Source: Deltaproteobacteria bacterium (GTDB lineage Bacteria; Myxococcota_A; Polyangia; Polyangiales; Ga0077539). From it: a DNA stretch of 64,000 bases. The notes beneath the pieces are model-generated. The model was not told the DNA's origin. It was given only the letters and a program-made list of their open reading frames with translations, and ran no database searches. Shown here in pieces: positions 10,511 to 19,285 of the stretch. Every line of letters starts with the position of its first letter. Positions within the stretch are counted from its first letter, which is position 1. The stretch is from contig JADJAE010000011.1 in assembly GCA_016704445.1 (NCBI GenBank), forward strand, positions 150,712 through 214,711, in the 5' to 3' direction. The position numbers were made by a program, and so were the translations under genes.

Positions 10511-10527
10511 GCGTGACCCTATCACGC
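10511..10527. promoter_or_regulatory. Inverted repeat in the divergent promoter region of the McrB-like gene
   Basis: GCGTGA (10511-10516), a 5-base spacer, and TCACGC (10522-10527) form a perfect dyad. It lies in the 101-base space between the minus-strand McrB-like gene (starts 10497) and the plus-strand NPF-repeat gene (starts 10599). A dimeric regulator controlling one or both genes is a reasonable inference. Confidence 0.4.
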
Positions 10528-10598
10528 GACCGATGCGCTCCGACCGCCGGGCGTGTACGCTGCCGCCTCGCGAACACCCCACCAGGAGTTTGGATGCG

Positions 10599-11702
10599 AT
10601 GAGCGGGATGACGGCAGGATCACGGGTGATGGCCTCATGGCTGGGCGGCGGCTTCGCCCCTGGGATCGCGGTGGAGGTCAACCCCGCCGCGCAACTGGTG
10701 AAGGTGCGCTTCGACGACGGCCGCGAGGCCTGGGTCAGCAACATGAACGTCCGCCTCGCCCCCGCGGCTCAGGGCGCACCCGGTGCTCCCGGTGCGACGG
10801 GCGGCTTCCAGCCCATCGGGGCGCCTGCGGGCGGTGGCAACTTCGGCGCGCAATCGTCCTTCGGCGCTGGGGGGGTCACGCCCATCAACGCGGGCGGCGG
10901 CATGGTCGGCGGCAACCCCTTCGCGGGGCTCAATCCCTTCTCCCGACAGGGCGCTCCCCCGGCCCCGGGCGCCCCTCCGGCCCCCGGCGCGCAGGGCGCT
11001 CCCGGTGCGGGCTTCCTCGCCTCGGCGGCCGGTGCGCTCTCGGCTGGCGTCGCGCGCATCGCCACCTTCGGCGGTCCTCCCGGCGTCGCTCCGGCGGCTC
11101 CCCCCGCCGCCCCTCCCCAGGCCCCGGCCGCGCAGGCTCCCGGCGGCGGCTTCAATCCCTTCGCGGGCCAGCAGCCTCCTCCCCAGGCGCAGCCTCCGCA
11201 GGCTCCCGGCGGTGGCTTCAACCCCTTCGCGGCCCAGCAGCCGCCTCCTCAGGCTCAGCCCGCGCCGCAGGCTCCCAGCGGGGCCTTCAACCCCTTCGCC
11301 GCGCAGGCCCCGGCGGCTCCCGCCCCTCAGGCTCCTGCGGCGCAGTTCAACCCCTTCGCCGCGGGCGCTCCGGTCCAGCCGCCGCAGGCCCCCGAGGCGC
11401 AGTTCAACCCCTTCGCGGCGGCAGCGCCCCCGGCAGCCAACCCTGGCCCTCCGGTCGGCATTCCTGAGCCTGCCTTCAACCCCTTCGCCCAGGCCGCCCC
11501 CGCGGTCCCGGCCGTGCCCGCGAACTTCCCTCGCACCGAGGCCATGCCCGCCGTCCCGACGCCTCCCGTCGAGCAGGGCGCGGCCCAGCCGTTCAACCCC
11601 TTCGCCCAGGCCGCTCCTGCAGCGCCGCCGACGCCCTCCGCCGACGCGCCGCTGCCGCCTCCGCCGGGTGAGTTCAAGCCCTTCGTTCCGCCCGGAACCT
11701 GA
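10599..11702 (+). CDS. Proline-rich protein with an SH3/Tudor-like N-terminus and NPF repeats
   Basis: A 367-residue protein. About 50 residues at the N-terminus (GSRVMASWLGGGFAPGIAVE ... VKVRFDDGREAWVSNMNVRL) look like a small beta-barrel of SH3 or Tudor type, which often binds peptides or DNA. The remainder is disordered, made of Pro, Ala, Gln and Gly with the tripeptide NPF recurring nine times, mostly as FNPFA, and a final FKPF. No signal peptide or membrane helix is present, so it is probably cytoplasmic. The ATG at 10599 is chosen because AGGAG lies 10 bases upstream; an in-frame ATG at 10533 would add an unconserved tail. Function unknown. The repeats suggest a multivalent docking scaffold. 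Confidence 0.75.
   Translation: MSGMTAGSRVMASWLGGGFAPGIAVEVNPAAQLVKVRFDDGREAWVSNMNVRLAPAAQGAPGAPGATGGFQPIGAPAGGGNFGAQSSFGAGGVTPINAGGGMVGGNPFAGLNPFSRQGAPPAPGAPPAPGAQGAPGAGFLASAAGALSAGVARIATFGGPPGVAPAAPPAAPPQAPAAQAPGGGFNPFAGQQPPPQAQPPQAPGGGFNPFAAQQPPPQAQPAPQAPSGAFNPFAAQAPAAPAPQAPAAQFNPFAAGAPVQPPQAPEAQFNPFAAAAPPAANPGPPVGIPEPAFNPFAQAAPAVPAVPANFPRTEAMPAVPTPPVEQGAAQPFNPFAQAAPAAPPTPSADAPLPPPPGEFKPFVPPGT
10914..11603 (+). repeat. NPF-encoding degenerate tandem repeat
   Basis: Nine copies of the codon set for Asn-Pro-Phe, seven of them preceded by Phe and followed by Ala, are spaced irregularly (roughly 15-45 residues apart) within the proline-rich gene. The spacer units PQAQP and QAPGGGFNPFA repeat almost exactly at 11148-11300, indicating expansion by slippage or recombination. 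Confidence 0.75.
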
Positions 11703-11750
11703 GCGTTCGCTGCTCGACAGAATCCCCTCTGTTCCCCAGGTATTGCCGCC

Positions 11751-13250
11751 ATGACTGACTCACCTCTCACGCTCCACCATCACATCGGGGCGACGGATGT
11801 CCCTTCGGACAACGGCGCCACCTTCGAGCTGCGCTCCCCGACGAACGGGTCGCTCGTGGGCCACGTCGCGCGCGGCTCCGCCGTGGACGTCGACCGCGCG
11901 GTGGCCTCGGCTCGCGCCGCCTTCACGAGCTGGTCGAACACCCCGGCGCCCGCTCGCGGCGAGGTGCTCTACCGCGCGGCGGCCCTGCTGACGGCCCGCA
12001 AGGACGCGATCGCGGAGGTGATGGCGAAGGAGATGGGCAAGCGCACGGAGGAGGCCCGGGGGGACATCCAGGAGGCCATCGACACGATGTTCTATGCGGG
12101 CAGCGAGGGGCGGCGGCTCTTCGGGCGCACGGTCCCCTCCGAGCTCAACGACAAGATGGGCTTCACCCTCCGCCGCCCCATCGGGGTCGTCGGCGTTATC
12201 ACCGCATGGAACTTCCCCGTCGCGGTGCCGAGCTGGAAGATCCTTCCCGCCCTGGTGTGCGGCAACACCATCGTCTGGAAGCCCGCCGAGGAGGCGCCCG
12301 CGAGCGGCGCTCTCTTCGCGCAGACCCTCTGGGACGCGGGGCTCCCTCCCGGCGTGCTCAACGTGGTGCACGGCTTCGGCGAGGAGGTCGGCGCCGCGAT
12401 CGTCGCGCACCCCGACACGAAGGTGCTCACCTTCACGGGCAGCACGCCGGTGGGCCGCGGCATCGCGGAGATCGGCGGCCGTATGCTCAAGCGCATCTCC
12501 CTGGAGATGGGCGGCAAGAACCCGGTGATCGTGATGCCCGACGCCGACCTCGGGCTGGCGATCGACGGCGTGCTCTGGGGCGCCTTCGGCACCGCGGGGC
12601 AGCGCTGCACCGCCACCAGCCGGCTCATCGCGGTGGGCGACGCCCACGGCAGGATGATCGATGAGCTCGTCGTTCGCGCGAAGGCCATGCGCATGGGCGA
12701 CCCGATGGACCCTGCGACGGACGTCGGTCCGCTGGTGAGCGAGGCGCAGCGCAGGCGGGTTCACGGCTTCGTCGAGCGCGCGGTGGCCGACGGCGCGCAC
12801 CTCCGCTGCGGCGGTCAGCTCCCCTCGGACGCGGCGCTCCGCGGCGGGTGGTTCTATCCCTCGACGATCCTCGATGGGGTCAAGCGCGGGAGCGAGCTCG
12901 CGATGAGCGAGGTCTTCGGGCCGGTGCTGGCGGTGATCCAGGCTTCGAGCTTCGATGAGGCCATCGAGATCGCCAATGAAGTGCCTTATGGCTTGAGCTC
13001 GTCGATCTATACCCGCGACGTCAACCAGGCGATGCGCGCGGTGCACCGGCTGCAATCCGGGATCACCTACGTCAACGCCCCGACCATCGGCGCCGAGGCC
13101 CATTTCCCCTTCGGCGGCACCAAGGACACGGGCAACGGGCACCGCGAGGGCGGCTGGGCCCCCTACGAGTTCTTCACCGAGCTGAAGACCGTCTATTTCG
13201 ACTACTCCGGCACGCTGCAGCGCGCCCAGATCGACAACCGCGAAGACTGA
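11751..13250 (+). CDS. NAD(P)-dependent aldehyde dehydrogenase, ALDH7-like
   Basis: A 499-residue enzyme that oxidises an aldehyde to the acid. The nucleotide-binding region includes AWNFPVAVPSWK, the general-base Glu lies in LEMGGKNP (near residue 252) and the catalytic Cys in GQRCTATSRL (near residue 285). The C-terminal motif FPFGGTKDTGNGHREGG and the TIGAEAHFPFGG stretch resemble ALDH7 or semialdehyde dehydrogenases such as those acting on aminoadipate semialdehyde; the true substrate cannot be read from the sequence. The gene starts 48 bases after the NPF-repeat gene and may be co-transcribed, though I see no functional link. It ends 10 bases from the convergent lipoprotein gene. Confidence 0.88.
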   Translation: MTDSPLTLHHHIGATDVPSDNGATFELRSPTNGSLVGHVARGSAVDVDRAVASARAAFTSWSNTPAPARGEVLYRAAALLTARKDAIAEVMAKEMGKRTEEARGDIQEAIDTMFYAGSEGRRLFGRTVPSELNDKMGFTLRRPIGVVGVITAWNFPVAVPSWKILPALVCGNTIVWKPAEEAPASGALFAQTLWDAGLPPGVLNVVHGFGEEVGAAIVAHPDTKVLTFTGSTPVGRGIAEIGGRMLKRISLEMGGKNPVIVMPDADLGLAIDGVLWGAFGTAGQRCTATSRLIAVGDAHGRMIDELVVRAKAMRMGDPMDPATDVGPLVSEAQRRRVHGFVERAVADGAHLRCGGQLPSDAALRGGWFYPSTILDGVKRGSELAMSEVFGPVLAVIQASSFDEAIEIANEVPYGLSSSIYTRDVNQAMRAVHRLQSGITYVNAPTIGAEAHFPFGGTKDTGNGHREGGWAPYEFFTELKTVYFDYSGTLQRAQIDNRED

Positions 13251-13260
13251 TCGCCCCGGT

Positions 13261-14205
13261 CTATTCGACCACGACGGTGCGCTCGACCACGTCGAAGCCG
13301 CCTCGGGTGTCCTGCGCCGTGAACAGCAAGCGCACGGAGCCGGCCTCCCGGGGCGCCATCCACCGGTTGCGGATGGGCCCGTCGGGGATCGCCACGGAGT
13401 CGACCCGGAAGGCGTTCTCCATCGTTCCCTTGTCGGTAAAGAACCCGAACTGCAAGCGCTCCTGGGTCATCACCCGGTTGCCCTGGAGGTCGAAGGTGGG
13501 CTGGATCTCGCGAGAGCCCGCGGCGACGCTCACGTCGAGGGTGTGCTCGGGGCACGGGTCGGTGGTGCAACGCGGCACACGGAGCGGCGTCTCGGTGCCG
13601 ACGGTGACGGCGTCGGCGGTGGTCAGGCCGCTGCGGATGAAGCTCACCCGATCGATGGTCGGGTTGTGGTTGGGCCGCACCGTCTCGTCGGTGCGCACCA
13701 GCAGCGATCGAGTCATCACCCACGACTCGCTCCCCTCGCCCGTGCAGCGGGGCTGACGGGTGGCAGGGTCGAGGACGACGGTGCCGCCGGCGCAGGCCAG
13801 GGCGACCGCCTGGATGCGGGGTCGGTTGGAGGGGTCGACGGCGAAGTCCAGCCGCGGCACCTCGTAGGTGACCGTGGCGCCGGAGAGCACGGAGACGCCA
13901 CGCGAGGTGCACCCGAAGGTGGTGCCCATCACGGTGGCCTCGGCGCAGAACACCCAGGTGACGTTGAGGGGGCGCGCAGCGGGCGCCGGGTCGACGTAGC
14001 TGAGGGTCAAGCGCACCTGCTCGCCGGGCGCCGCCTCCGTCACGCCGGGGTCGGAGGCCTGACGGGTGAGGTTCTCGATCTTCGCCCCGAAGAGCCGGAA
14101 GGAGCGGATCTCCCAGGCGGGGGCGAGCTCGTCGCCGCAGGCGCCAAGCGCCAGCGCGAAGGAGACCCCGACGAGGGCGCGGAGGGCGGTGTGCTCAGTA
14201 CTCAA
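13261..14205 (-). CDS. Putative lipoprotein coupled to a TonB-dependent receptor
   Basis: A 314-residue secreted protein. The N-terminus ALRALVGVSFALALGACGDE is a lipoprotein signal peptide, with the lipobox LGAC. The rest is beta-rich and contains several Cys residues (CAEATVMGTTFGC, CTTDPCPEHT). The likely start is TTG at 14205, because no ATG or GTG lies between the preceding gene's stop and the signal peptide. This start overlaps the 3' end of the TonB receptor gene by 11 bases, a strong sign of co-translation. It may be an outer-membrane partner that helps the receptor bind its ligand, but the family is not recognised. Confidence 0.7.
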   Translation of the reverse strand: MSTEHTALRALVGVSFALALGACGDELAPAWEIRSFRLFGAKIENLTRQASDPGVTEAAPGEQVRLTLSYVDPAPAARPLNVTWVFCAEATVMGTTFGCTSRGVSVLSGATVTYEVPRLDFAVDPSNRPRIQAVALACAGGTVVLDPATRQPRCTGEGSESWVMTRSLLVRTDETVRPNHNPTIDRVSFIRSGLTTADAVTVGTETPLRVPRCTTDPCPEHTLDVSVAAGSREIQPTFDLQGNRVMTQERLQFGFFTDKGTMENAFRVDSVAIPDGPIRNRWMAPREAGSVRLLFTAQDTRGGFDVVERTVVVE

Positions 14206-16867
14206 AGCGGACCCCCAGGTTGGGAAAGAAGGGGATGCCAGTGACCGTATTCGACTGCGTATAGTTGTAATTGTACTGCACGCCTTCGGGGTTGGCATTG
14301 TTGTAGACATTGAGCACTTCGAGGAAGAGGTTGAGGCTCCCTCGGCGGAAGGTCCATGTCTTGTCGACCCGAAGGTCGAGCTGGTGAAACGGGGCGTTGC
14401 GGGCAGAGAACGGCGCTCCGGGAATCTGCGTATAGGTCCCGGTGTCACCGTTGTAGACCGCGCCGATGATGGGGGTGGTGGGGTTGCCGGTGACGAAGCG
14501 GAAGCGCAGCCCGACCTCCCAGCCGCGGCCCAGCCGATAGCTCCCGATGAGCGTGAGGATATGGGTCTGATCGAACTGGAAGATGCGATAGGCCGACTCC
14601 GGAGAGTCGCGGCGCTCGGAGCGGGAGATGGTGTACGCCAGCCACCCGAAGAAGCGCGCCGAGGGCCGATGTCGGAAGAGGATCTCTCCGCCGTAGATGC
14701 GCCCGATTCCGCTGTTGAAATAGGGCAGACCCTGGATCGAGGGTTGGGAGATGATCTGCTGGTCGAGGTCTTTGTAGAAACCCTCTACGGAGAGCGACAG
14801 GTACTGGGAGAAGTTGTGCTCCATCCCGAGGCCGTAGTGCACCGAGCGCTGCGTCGCGAGGAAGGGGTTGCCCACGGTGGTCGCCGGGTTGAAGGAGTTG
14901 ACCGCCCCTGAGCTCTGCTGCGGCTGCGGCGGTTGATTGAAGACCCCGAGGCCGCCCTTCAGGAACCAGTCCCGCGTGAACTCCCACCGGAAGGAGAGCC
15001 TCGGCTGCACCGCCCAGCTCCGGTTGGCGTCGCGGGTGTAGTCCGCGCGCAGCGAGGGGATGAGCCGCAGCCGGGGGGTGGGCGTGATCTCGAGCTCGGC
15101 GTAGGCGCCCGGTCGGTAGAGGGAGTCGGAACTCTGCGTGGAGACCCGCGCCAGGTTCTGGAGGTTGGGCATCTGCCCCTCGCTCGGCATGCGAACCCCG
15201 TTGAACCTGATCTCCGCCGGGCCGCCGACGATGTCGACGCCCAGGTTGGCCCGCACGCGGCGGTTGACCTGCGCGGTGAGCTCGTAGCGGCCGGTGAGGT
15301 TCCAGAAGTTGAGGTCGAGTCCGAAGACCTCGCCGCCGCCGATGTTGATCGAGTTGCGGCTGGCGGAGAACATCGCGCGGCTGGAGATCGTCGGCGAGAA
15401 GGTGTGGTCCCAGAGCACCTGCCCCGCGTGGAAACCGATGCCCGTGGAGAAGCTGCCGGAGAAGCGCGGCGCCGTCTCGGAGGGGCGATTGAGCAGCAGC
15501 GAGAGCGAGTCGTCGGAGCCCAGGAGCGCGAGGCGCACGCGGTCGCGCGGGCTGGGTCGATATTCGAGCAGCCCCTGATAGTCCCAATAGACGGGCAGCG
15601 AGGTGAAGGACACCGCGTCGATGCCGCCGAGCACCGCCCCCAGGATGGCGTCGACGTAGCTGCGGCGAAACGACACCGCGAAGCTCAGGTTGCGGGTGAT
15701 GGCCCCTTCGACGAAGAGGCTGGCATCGATGAGGTTGATGTTGGCGACGAAGCGGTAGCCCTGACGGCGCGGGCTGCGCAGCCCGACGTCGACGATGCCG
15801 CCCTGGGCCCGCCCGTACCGGGCGCTGTAGTTGCCTGGATAGAAGTCGATGCGGTCGAGGAGCTCGGTGCTGATCACCGAGGACAGGCCGCCGAAGTGAT
15901 AGATGAGAGGGATCGAGGTGCCGTCGGCGAAGATCTGCGTGTCCTGCGGGGTCGAGCCGCGGACGATGAGCAGGCCGTTGATGGCGCGAGCGACCCCGGG
16001 GAAGTTCTGCACGGCGCGCAGCGCGTCGCCGCCGGTGCCGGGCATGCGGAGAATCTCCCGGAACTCCAGCGACTGCCGCGTGACCTCCCTCGGGGGGCGT
16101 CGAGCTCGAACGGTGGCCTCGTCCTCCGGCTCCGTGGCCGAGGGCTCGCCCGGCGTCGGGGTCGTCGGGGGCGCGGCCGCTCGCACCGGGCTCAGGCGAT
16201 AGGTGAGCCCGAGGTCCTCGCGGTCGGCGACGGTCTCGGTCACCTCCATCGGCTCGTGCCCGTCGGCGCTCAGCGCGATGCGAACGCTGCCGACCGAGTC
16301 GAGCTCGACGCGAAACGCTCCGCGCTCGTCGCTGGTGGCCTGGCGGGTGGTGCCGTCGGGGAGCGTGAGGCTGACCGCCGCGCCCGCCAGAGGCTGGTCG
16401 CCACGGCCGCGCACCGTCACGCGCAGCAGGGCGTGCACCTGGGGCTGCTGCGCCGCGCGGGCGGCGGCCGCGCTGAAGCGGTAGCGGTAGCGGAGAATCG
16501 AGGCGACCACGACGCCGTCTCGACGCGCGGGCTCGAACACGAAGGTCCTCGCGGCGGCGGTCGCGGCCTCGTCGAAGCCGTGCCCCAGCGGCTGCACCAC
16601 CGTGACCTGCGAGACGTGACCGGTCGGGTCTACGGTGAGCTCGAGGAGCACCGAACCCTCGAGTCCCTGGGCGAGCGCGTCGGCGGGGTAGTCCGCCTGG
16701 ACGAACTGGGTGAGCCGCGGAGCGGACGTGGCGGCGGGCGTGACCGGGGTTGGGTCGGCCTGCGTGGTCGCACCGATCTGCGCCGCCGCGGGCGCGCCAA
16801 CGGAGAGGGTGATGGCGAGGGCGCGAGCGTGAATCCGGCGGTTCAACACGACGCCGGGTAGATGCAT
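14195..16867 (-). CDS. TonB-dependent receptor with an N-terminal TonB C-terminal-like domain
   Basis: An 890-residue outer-membrane receptor. Order of parts: signal peptide ending in AAAQ; a TonB_C-type domain (about residues 48-130, with ADYPADALAQGLEGSVLLEL and FEPARRDG); a carboxypeptidase-regulatory-like beta domain (about 145-215); a plug domain with the pattern NFPGVARAINGLLIVRGS; and a 22-strand-type barrel ending in LGVRFEY. The terminal aromatic residue fits an outer-membrane barrel. An ATG at 16867 is preferred to a TTG seven codons earlier. TonB_C domains normally sit in the inner-membrane energy transducer, so the fusion is notable. The following lipoprotein overlaps its stop. 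Ligand unknown. Confidence 0.85.
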   Translation of the reverse strand: MHLPGVVLNRRIHARALAITLSVGAPAAAQIGATTQADPTPVTPAATSAPRLTQFVQADYPADALAQGLEGSVLLELTVDPTGHVSQVTVVQPLGHGFDEAATAAARTFVFEPARRDGVVVASILRYRYRFSAAAARAAQQPQVHALLRVTVRGRGDQPLAGAAVSLTLPDGTTRQATSDERGAFRVELDSVGSVRIALSADGHEPMEVTETVADREDLGLTYRLSPVRAAAPPTTPTPGEPSATEPEDEATVRARRPPREVTRQSLEFREILRMPGTGGDALRAVQNFPGVARAINGLLIVRGSTPQDTQIFADGTSIPLIYHFGGLSSVISTELLDRIDFYPGNYSARYGRAQGGIVDVGLRSPRRQGYRFVANINLIDASLFVEGAITRNLSFAVSFRRSYVDAILGAVLGGIDAVSFTSLPVYWDYQGLLEYRPSPRDRVRLALLGSDDSLSLLLNRPSETAPRFSGSFSTGIGFHAGQVLWDHTFSPTISSRAMFSASRNSINIGGGEVFGLDLNFWNLTGRYELTAQVNRRVRANLGVDIVGGPAEIRFNGVRMPSEGQMPNLQNLARVSTQSSDSLYRPGAYAELEITPTPRLRLIPSLRADYTRDANRSWAVQPRLSFRWEFTRDWFLKGGLGVFNQPPQPQQSSGAVNSFNPATTVGNPFLATQRSVHYGLGMEHNFSQYLSLSVEGFYKDLDQQIISQPSIQGLPYFNSGIGRIYGGEILFRHRPSARFFGWLAYTISRSERRDSPESAYRIFQFDQTHILTLIGSYRLGRGWEVGLRFRFVTGNPTTPIIGAVYNGDTGTYTQIPGAPFSARNAPFHQLDLRVDKTWTFRRGSLNLFLEVLNVYNNANPEGVQYNYNYTQSNTVTGIPFFPNLGVRFEY

Positions 16868-16928
16868 CGGCACGCGTCGGAGTTGCAAGCGACTCGCACG
16901 CCTGCGGTCGCGAAGTCCGGTCGGTCTC

Positions 16929-18833
16929 TCAGGTCGCGGCCGAAGCGCGGAGCATCTTCAGCAGGATCTCTCCATAGGCCTCGACCCTCGCGGGGCCGAG
17001 TCCGTGCACCTGCGAGAGCGAGGTGAGGTCGCCCGGGCGTCGCGCGGCGACCTCCTGCAGCGTGCGGTCGAAGGCCACCACGTAGGCGGGTAGGCCCCTC
17101 CGCTTCGCCTCCTCGGCGCGCCAAGCGCGGAGCCGCTCATAGAGCGCGGGGTCGTAGCTGGCGGGCGCGGCGTCGGGCGCCGGGCGTCGGGCGGAGGCGG
17201 CGCGCGGTCGCTCCCGATCGGGGGGCAGGCGGAAGCGCACCGGCTCGGTGCCGCGCATCACTGCCGCCCCGCTCGCGGTCACGAAGGGCACCGGGTGCTC
17301 GGTGGGGCTCAGGTCGATCCAGCCCGCGGCGAGGAAGCCACGAAGCAGGCTGAGCACCCACGGCTGGGAGCGCTCGCGCATCAGCCCGAAAGTGGAGAGC
17401 TGGTCGAAGCCGAAGCGCTGGGTGCGCTGCGACGAGGCCCCACGCAGCATCTCCGCGATCGCCTGCAACCCGCCGCGCTGCCGGGCGCGCGCCACCCCGG
17501 AGAGCCCCATGCGGACGGTGGTGTCGACCTGCGACTGAGGCGCCTCGTCGTCGCGCTGGTCGATGTTGGCGCAGACATCACAGTGCCCGCAGCCGCCGAG
17601 GATCTCCCGCTCGTCGCCGAAGTAGCGGAGCATGAAGTCGTGGCGGCAGGTGCCGGCGTCGAGGTAGCGGAGCAGCTCGCAGAAGAGGCTCCACGCGCGG
17701 GCCGCCTGCGCGGGCTCGGGGAGCTGTCCGTCGGTGCCCATCTGGGTGAGCCGGCGCCGGAGGGCGATGTCGACGCCGGAGCAGAGGAGCAGGCCGTGCG
17801 CCTCGGCGCCGTCGCGGCCCGCGCGCCCGACCTCCTGGTAGTACGACTCGATGCTCGACGGAGGCTGGAGGTGGAGCACCGTGCGGATGTCCGCCCGGTC
17901 GATGCCCATGCCGAAGGCGTTGGTGGCGACCACGACGTCGATCTTGCGATCGCTGAAGCGCTCCGAGAGGCTGGAGCGCTCCTCTGCGCCGAGGCCGGCG
18001 TGGTAGGGCGCGGCGTTCCAGCCCGCGTGGCGGAGGTCGTCGGCGAACTGCTCGGTGTTCTTCCGGGTGGCCGCGTAGACGATGGCCCCGCCCTTCGGCC
18101 GGGCGGGCTCGCCGAGCACCCGGCGCAGCTCGCGCCGCACGGTCTCCTTGGACTCCGTGGGGCCGTCGACGGTGCGCGCCGCGAGGTGCAGGTTGGGGCG
18201 GGCGAAGCCCCGGAGCACCACCTTCACCCGGTCGCGATCGAAGCGCAGCCGCTCGAGGATCTCGTTGCGCACGTCGGGCGTGGCCGTGGCGGTGCAGGCC
18301 ATCAGGCGGGGCGGTCGCAGCCGCTGGATGAGGTCGCCGATGCGGAGGTAGTCGGGGCGGAAGTCGTGCCCCCACATGGAGATGCAGTGGGCCTCGTCGA
18401 CCGCGAGCAGCGAGATCTTCGCGCGGGCGCAGGCGTCGACGAAGCCGTCGAACTGCAGGCGCTCGGGAGCCAGGTAGACCAGCTTGTAGCGGCCGGAGAG
18501 CATGCCCGCGATGCGCGCCCGGCGGACGTCGGGCTGGAGCGTCGAGGCGAGGTAGGTCGCGGACACCCCGCGCTGGTCGAGGGCGCGGACCTGATCCTCC
18601 ATCAGCGCGACGAGGGGGGAGATGACCAGGGTGACGCCCGGCAGGCAGGTGGCGGTGAACTGGTACGTCAGGCTCTTGCCGCCGCCGGTGGGGGCGACCA
18701 CCAGGGCCTGGCCGCCATCGAGGAGGGCGTCGATCGCCTCGCGCTGCCAGGGACGGAAATCATCGAGGCCAAACCGATCGAGCAGCGCGTCGCGGAGGGG
18801 GTCGCGCGCGACCGGGGGGTCATCGTCGGTCAT
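16929..18833 (-). CDS. recQ: RecQ-family ATP-dependent DNA helicase
   Basis: A 634-residue superfamily 2 helicase that unwinds DNA 3'-5' in recombination and replication repair. Motif I APTGGGKS, the DEAH box (VDEAHCISMWGHDFRPDY) and motif VI-type QEVGRAGRDG are all present. A zinc-binding region follows (Cys pairs in CRHDFMLRYFGDE and CGHCDVC), then a winged-helix-like region and a C-terminal HRDC-like segment (about residues 555-634). The ATG at 18833 is preferred; an in-frame ATG six codons upstream is possible. The linker before HRDC is rich in Arg/Pro/Ala. Confidence 0.93.
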   Translation of the reverse strand: MTDDDPPVARDPLRDALLDRFGLDDFRPWQREAIDALLDGGQALVVAPTGGGKSLTYQFTATCLPGVTLVISPLVALMEDQVRALDQRGVSATYLASTLQPDVRRARIAGMLSGRYKLVYLAPERLQFDGFVDACARAKISLLAVDEAHCISMWGHDFRPDYLRIGDLIQRLRPPRLMACTATATPDVRNEILERLRFDRDRVKVVLRGFARPNLHLAARTVDGPTESKETVRRELRRVLGEPARPKGGAIVYAATRKNTEQFADDLRHAGWNAAPYHAGLGAEERSSLSERFSDRKIDVVVATNAFGMGIDRADIRTVLHLQPPSSIESYYQEVGRAGRDGAEAHGLLLCSGVDIALRRRLTQMGTDGQLPEPAQAARAWSLFCELLRYLDAGTCRHDFMLRYFGDEREILGGCGHCDVCANIDQRDDEAPQSQVDTTVRMGLSGVARARQRGGLQAIAEMLRGASSQRTQRFGFDQLSTFGLMRERSQPWVLSLLRGFLAAGWIDLSPTEHPVPFVTASGAAVMRGTEPVRFRLPPDRERPRAASARRPAPDAAPASYDPALYERLRAWRAEEAKRRGLPAYVVAFDRTLQEVAARRPGDLTSLSQVHGLGPARVEAYGEILLKMLRASAAT

Positions 18834-18934
18834 GGGGATGACGGGCACCATAGCATCGACGCTGTGGACATCGGCGGCGCGCGGCGGGCACAGGGGCCGT
18901 GGGGGTGGACATAGCCTGTCCGTAGTGCCGCGAC

Positions 18935-19285
18935 TCAGGCGGCGTGCCGACGCGCCGGGTTGGCGCGGGGGGTGCGCCGGACCGAGTTCGCGGGCACTTC
19001 GAGGCGGGCGAGTCGCTGGGCGGTGATGGCGAGCGAGGTCGCCACGGCCTGCGCCTGGACGTCCTGACCGGCGCCGGTCGGGATGGAGCGGGCCCAGGTC
19101 ATGAGGGCCAGCGCCCGGGCTCGGATGGCGTCGCGGTCGTCGGGCGCGAACGCGCAGGTCACCCAGTGGCGCTGGCCGCTGGCGCGGTCGACGCGCCAGA
19201 GGCTGACCCGCACGTGCCGGTCGGACATACGGCGCCAGGTAAAACAGAAGCCGGCGGCGCGGAGGACGAGGGTCGGGTTGGTCAT
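18935..19285 (-). CDS. Uncharacterised small protein, paralogue of the gene at 54009-54368
   Basis: A 116-residue protein, basic at the C-terminus, without signal peptide or membrane helix. Its core, RAAGFCFTWRR ... LWRVDRASGQRHWVTCAFA ... ALALMTWARSI, matches the protein at 54 kb (RAAGYLFTWAP ... MWRESADGHERYWVTRATC ... AMALVAWVQSL) in order and spacing. The alternating aromatic residues suggest a small alpha/beta fold. The ATG at 19285 is well placed, with AAGGAG 5 bases upstream. Neighbours, a RecQ helicase and a J-like protein, give no firm clue. The family is not recognised and its function is unknown. Confidence 0.7.
   Translation of the reverse strand: MTNPTLVLRAAGFCFTWRRMSDRHVRVSLWRVDRASGQRHWVTCAFAPDDRDAIRARALALMTWARSIPTGAGQDVQAQAVATSLAITAQRLARLEVPANSVRRTPRANPARRHAA

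Noticed and set aside
10914..11603. CRISPR-like repeat array
   Set aside because: Units are irregular in length, in frame, and encode NPF peptides; no spacers or cas genes are present.
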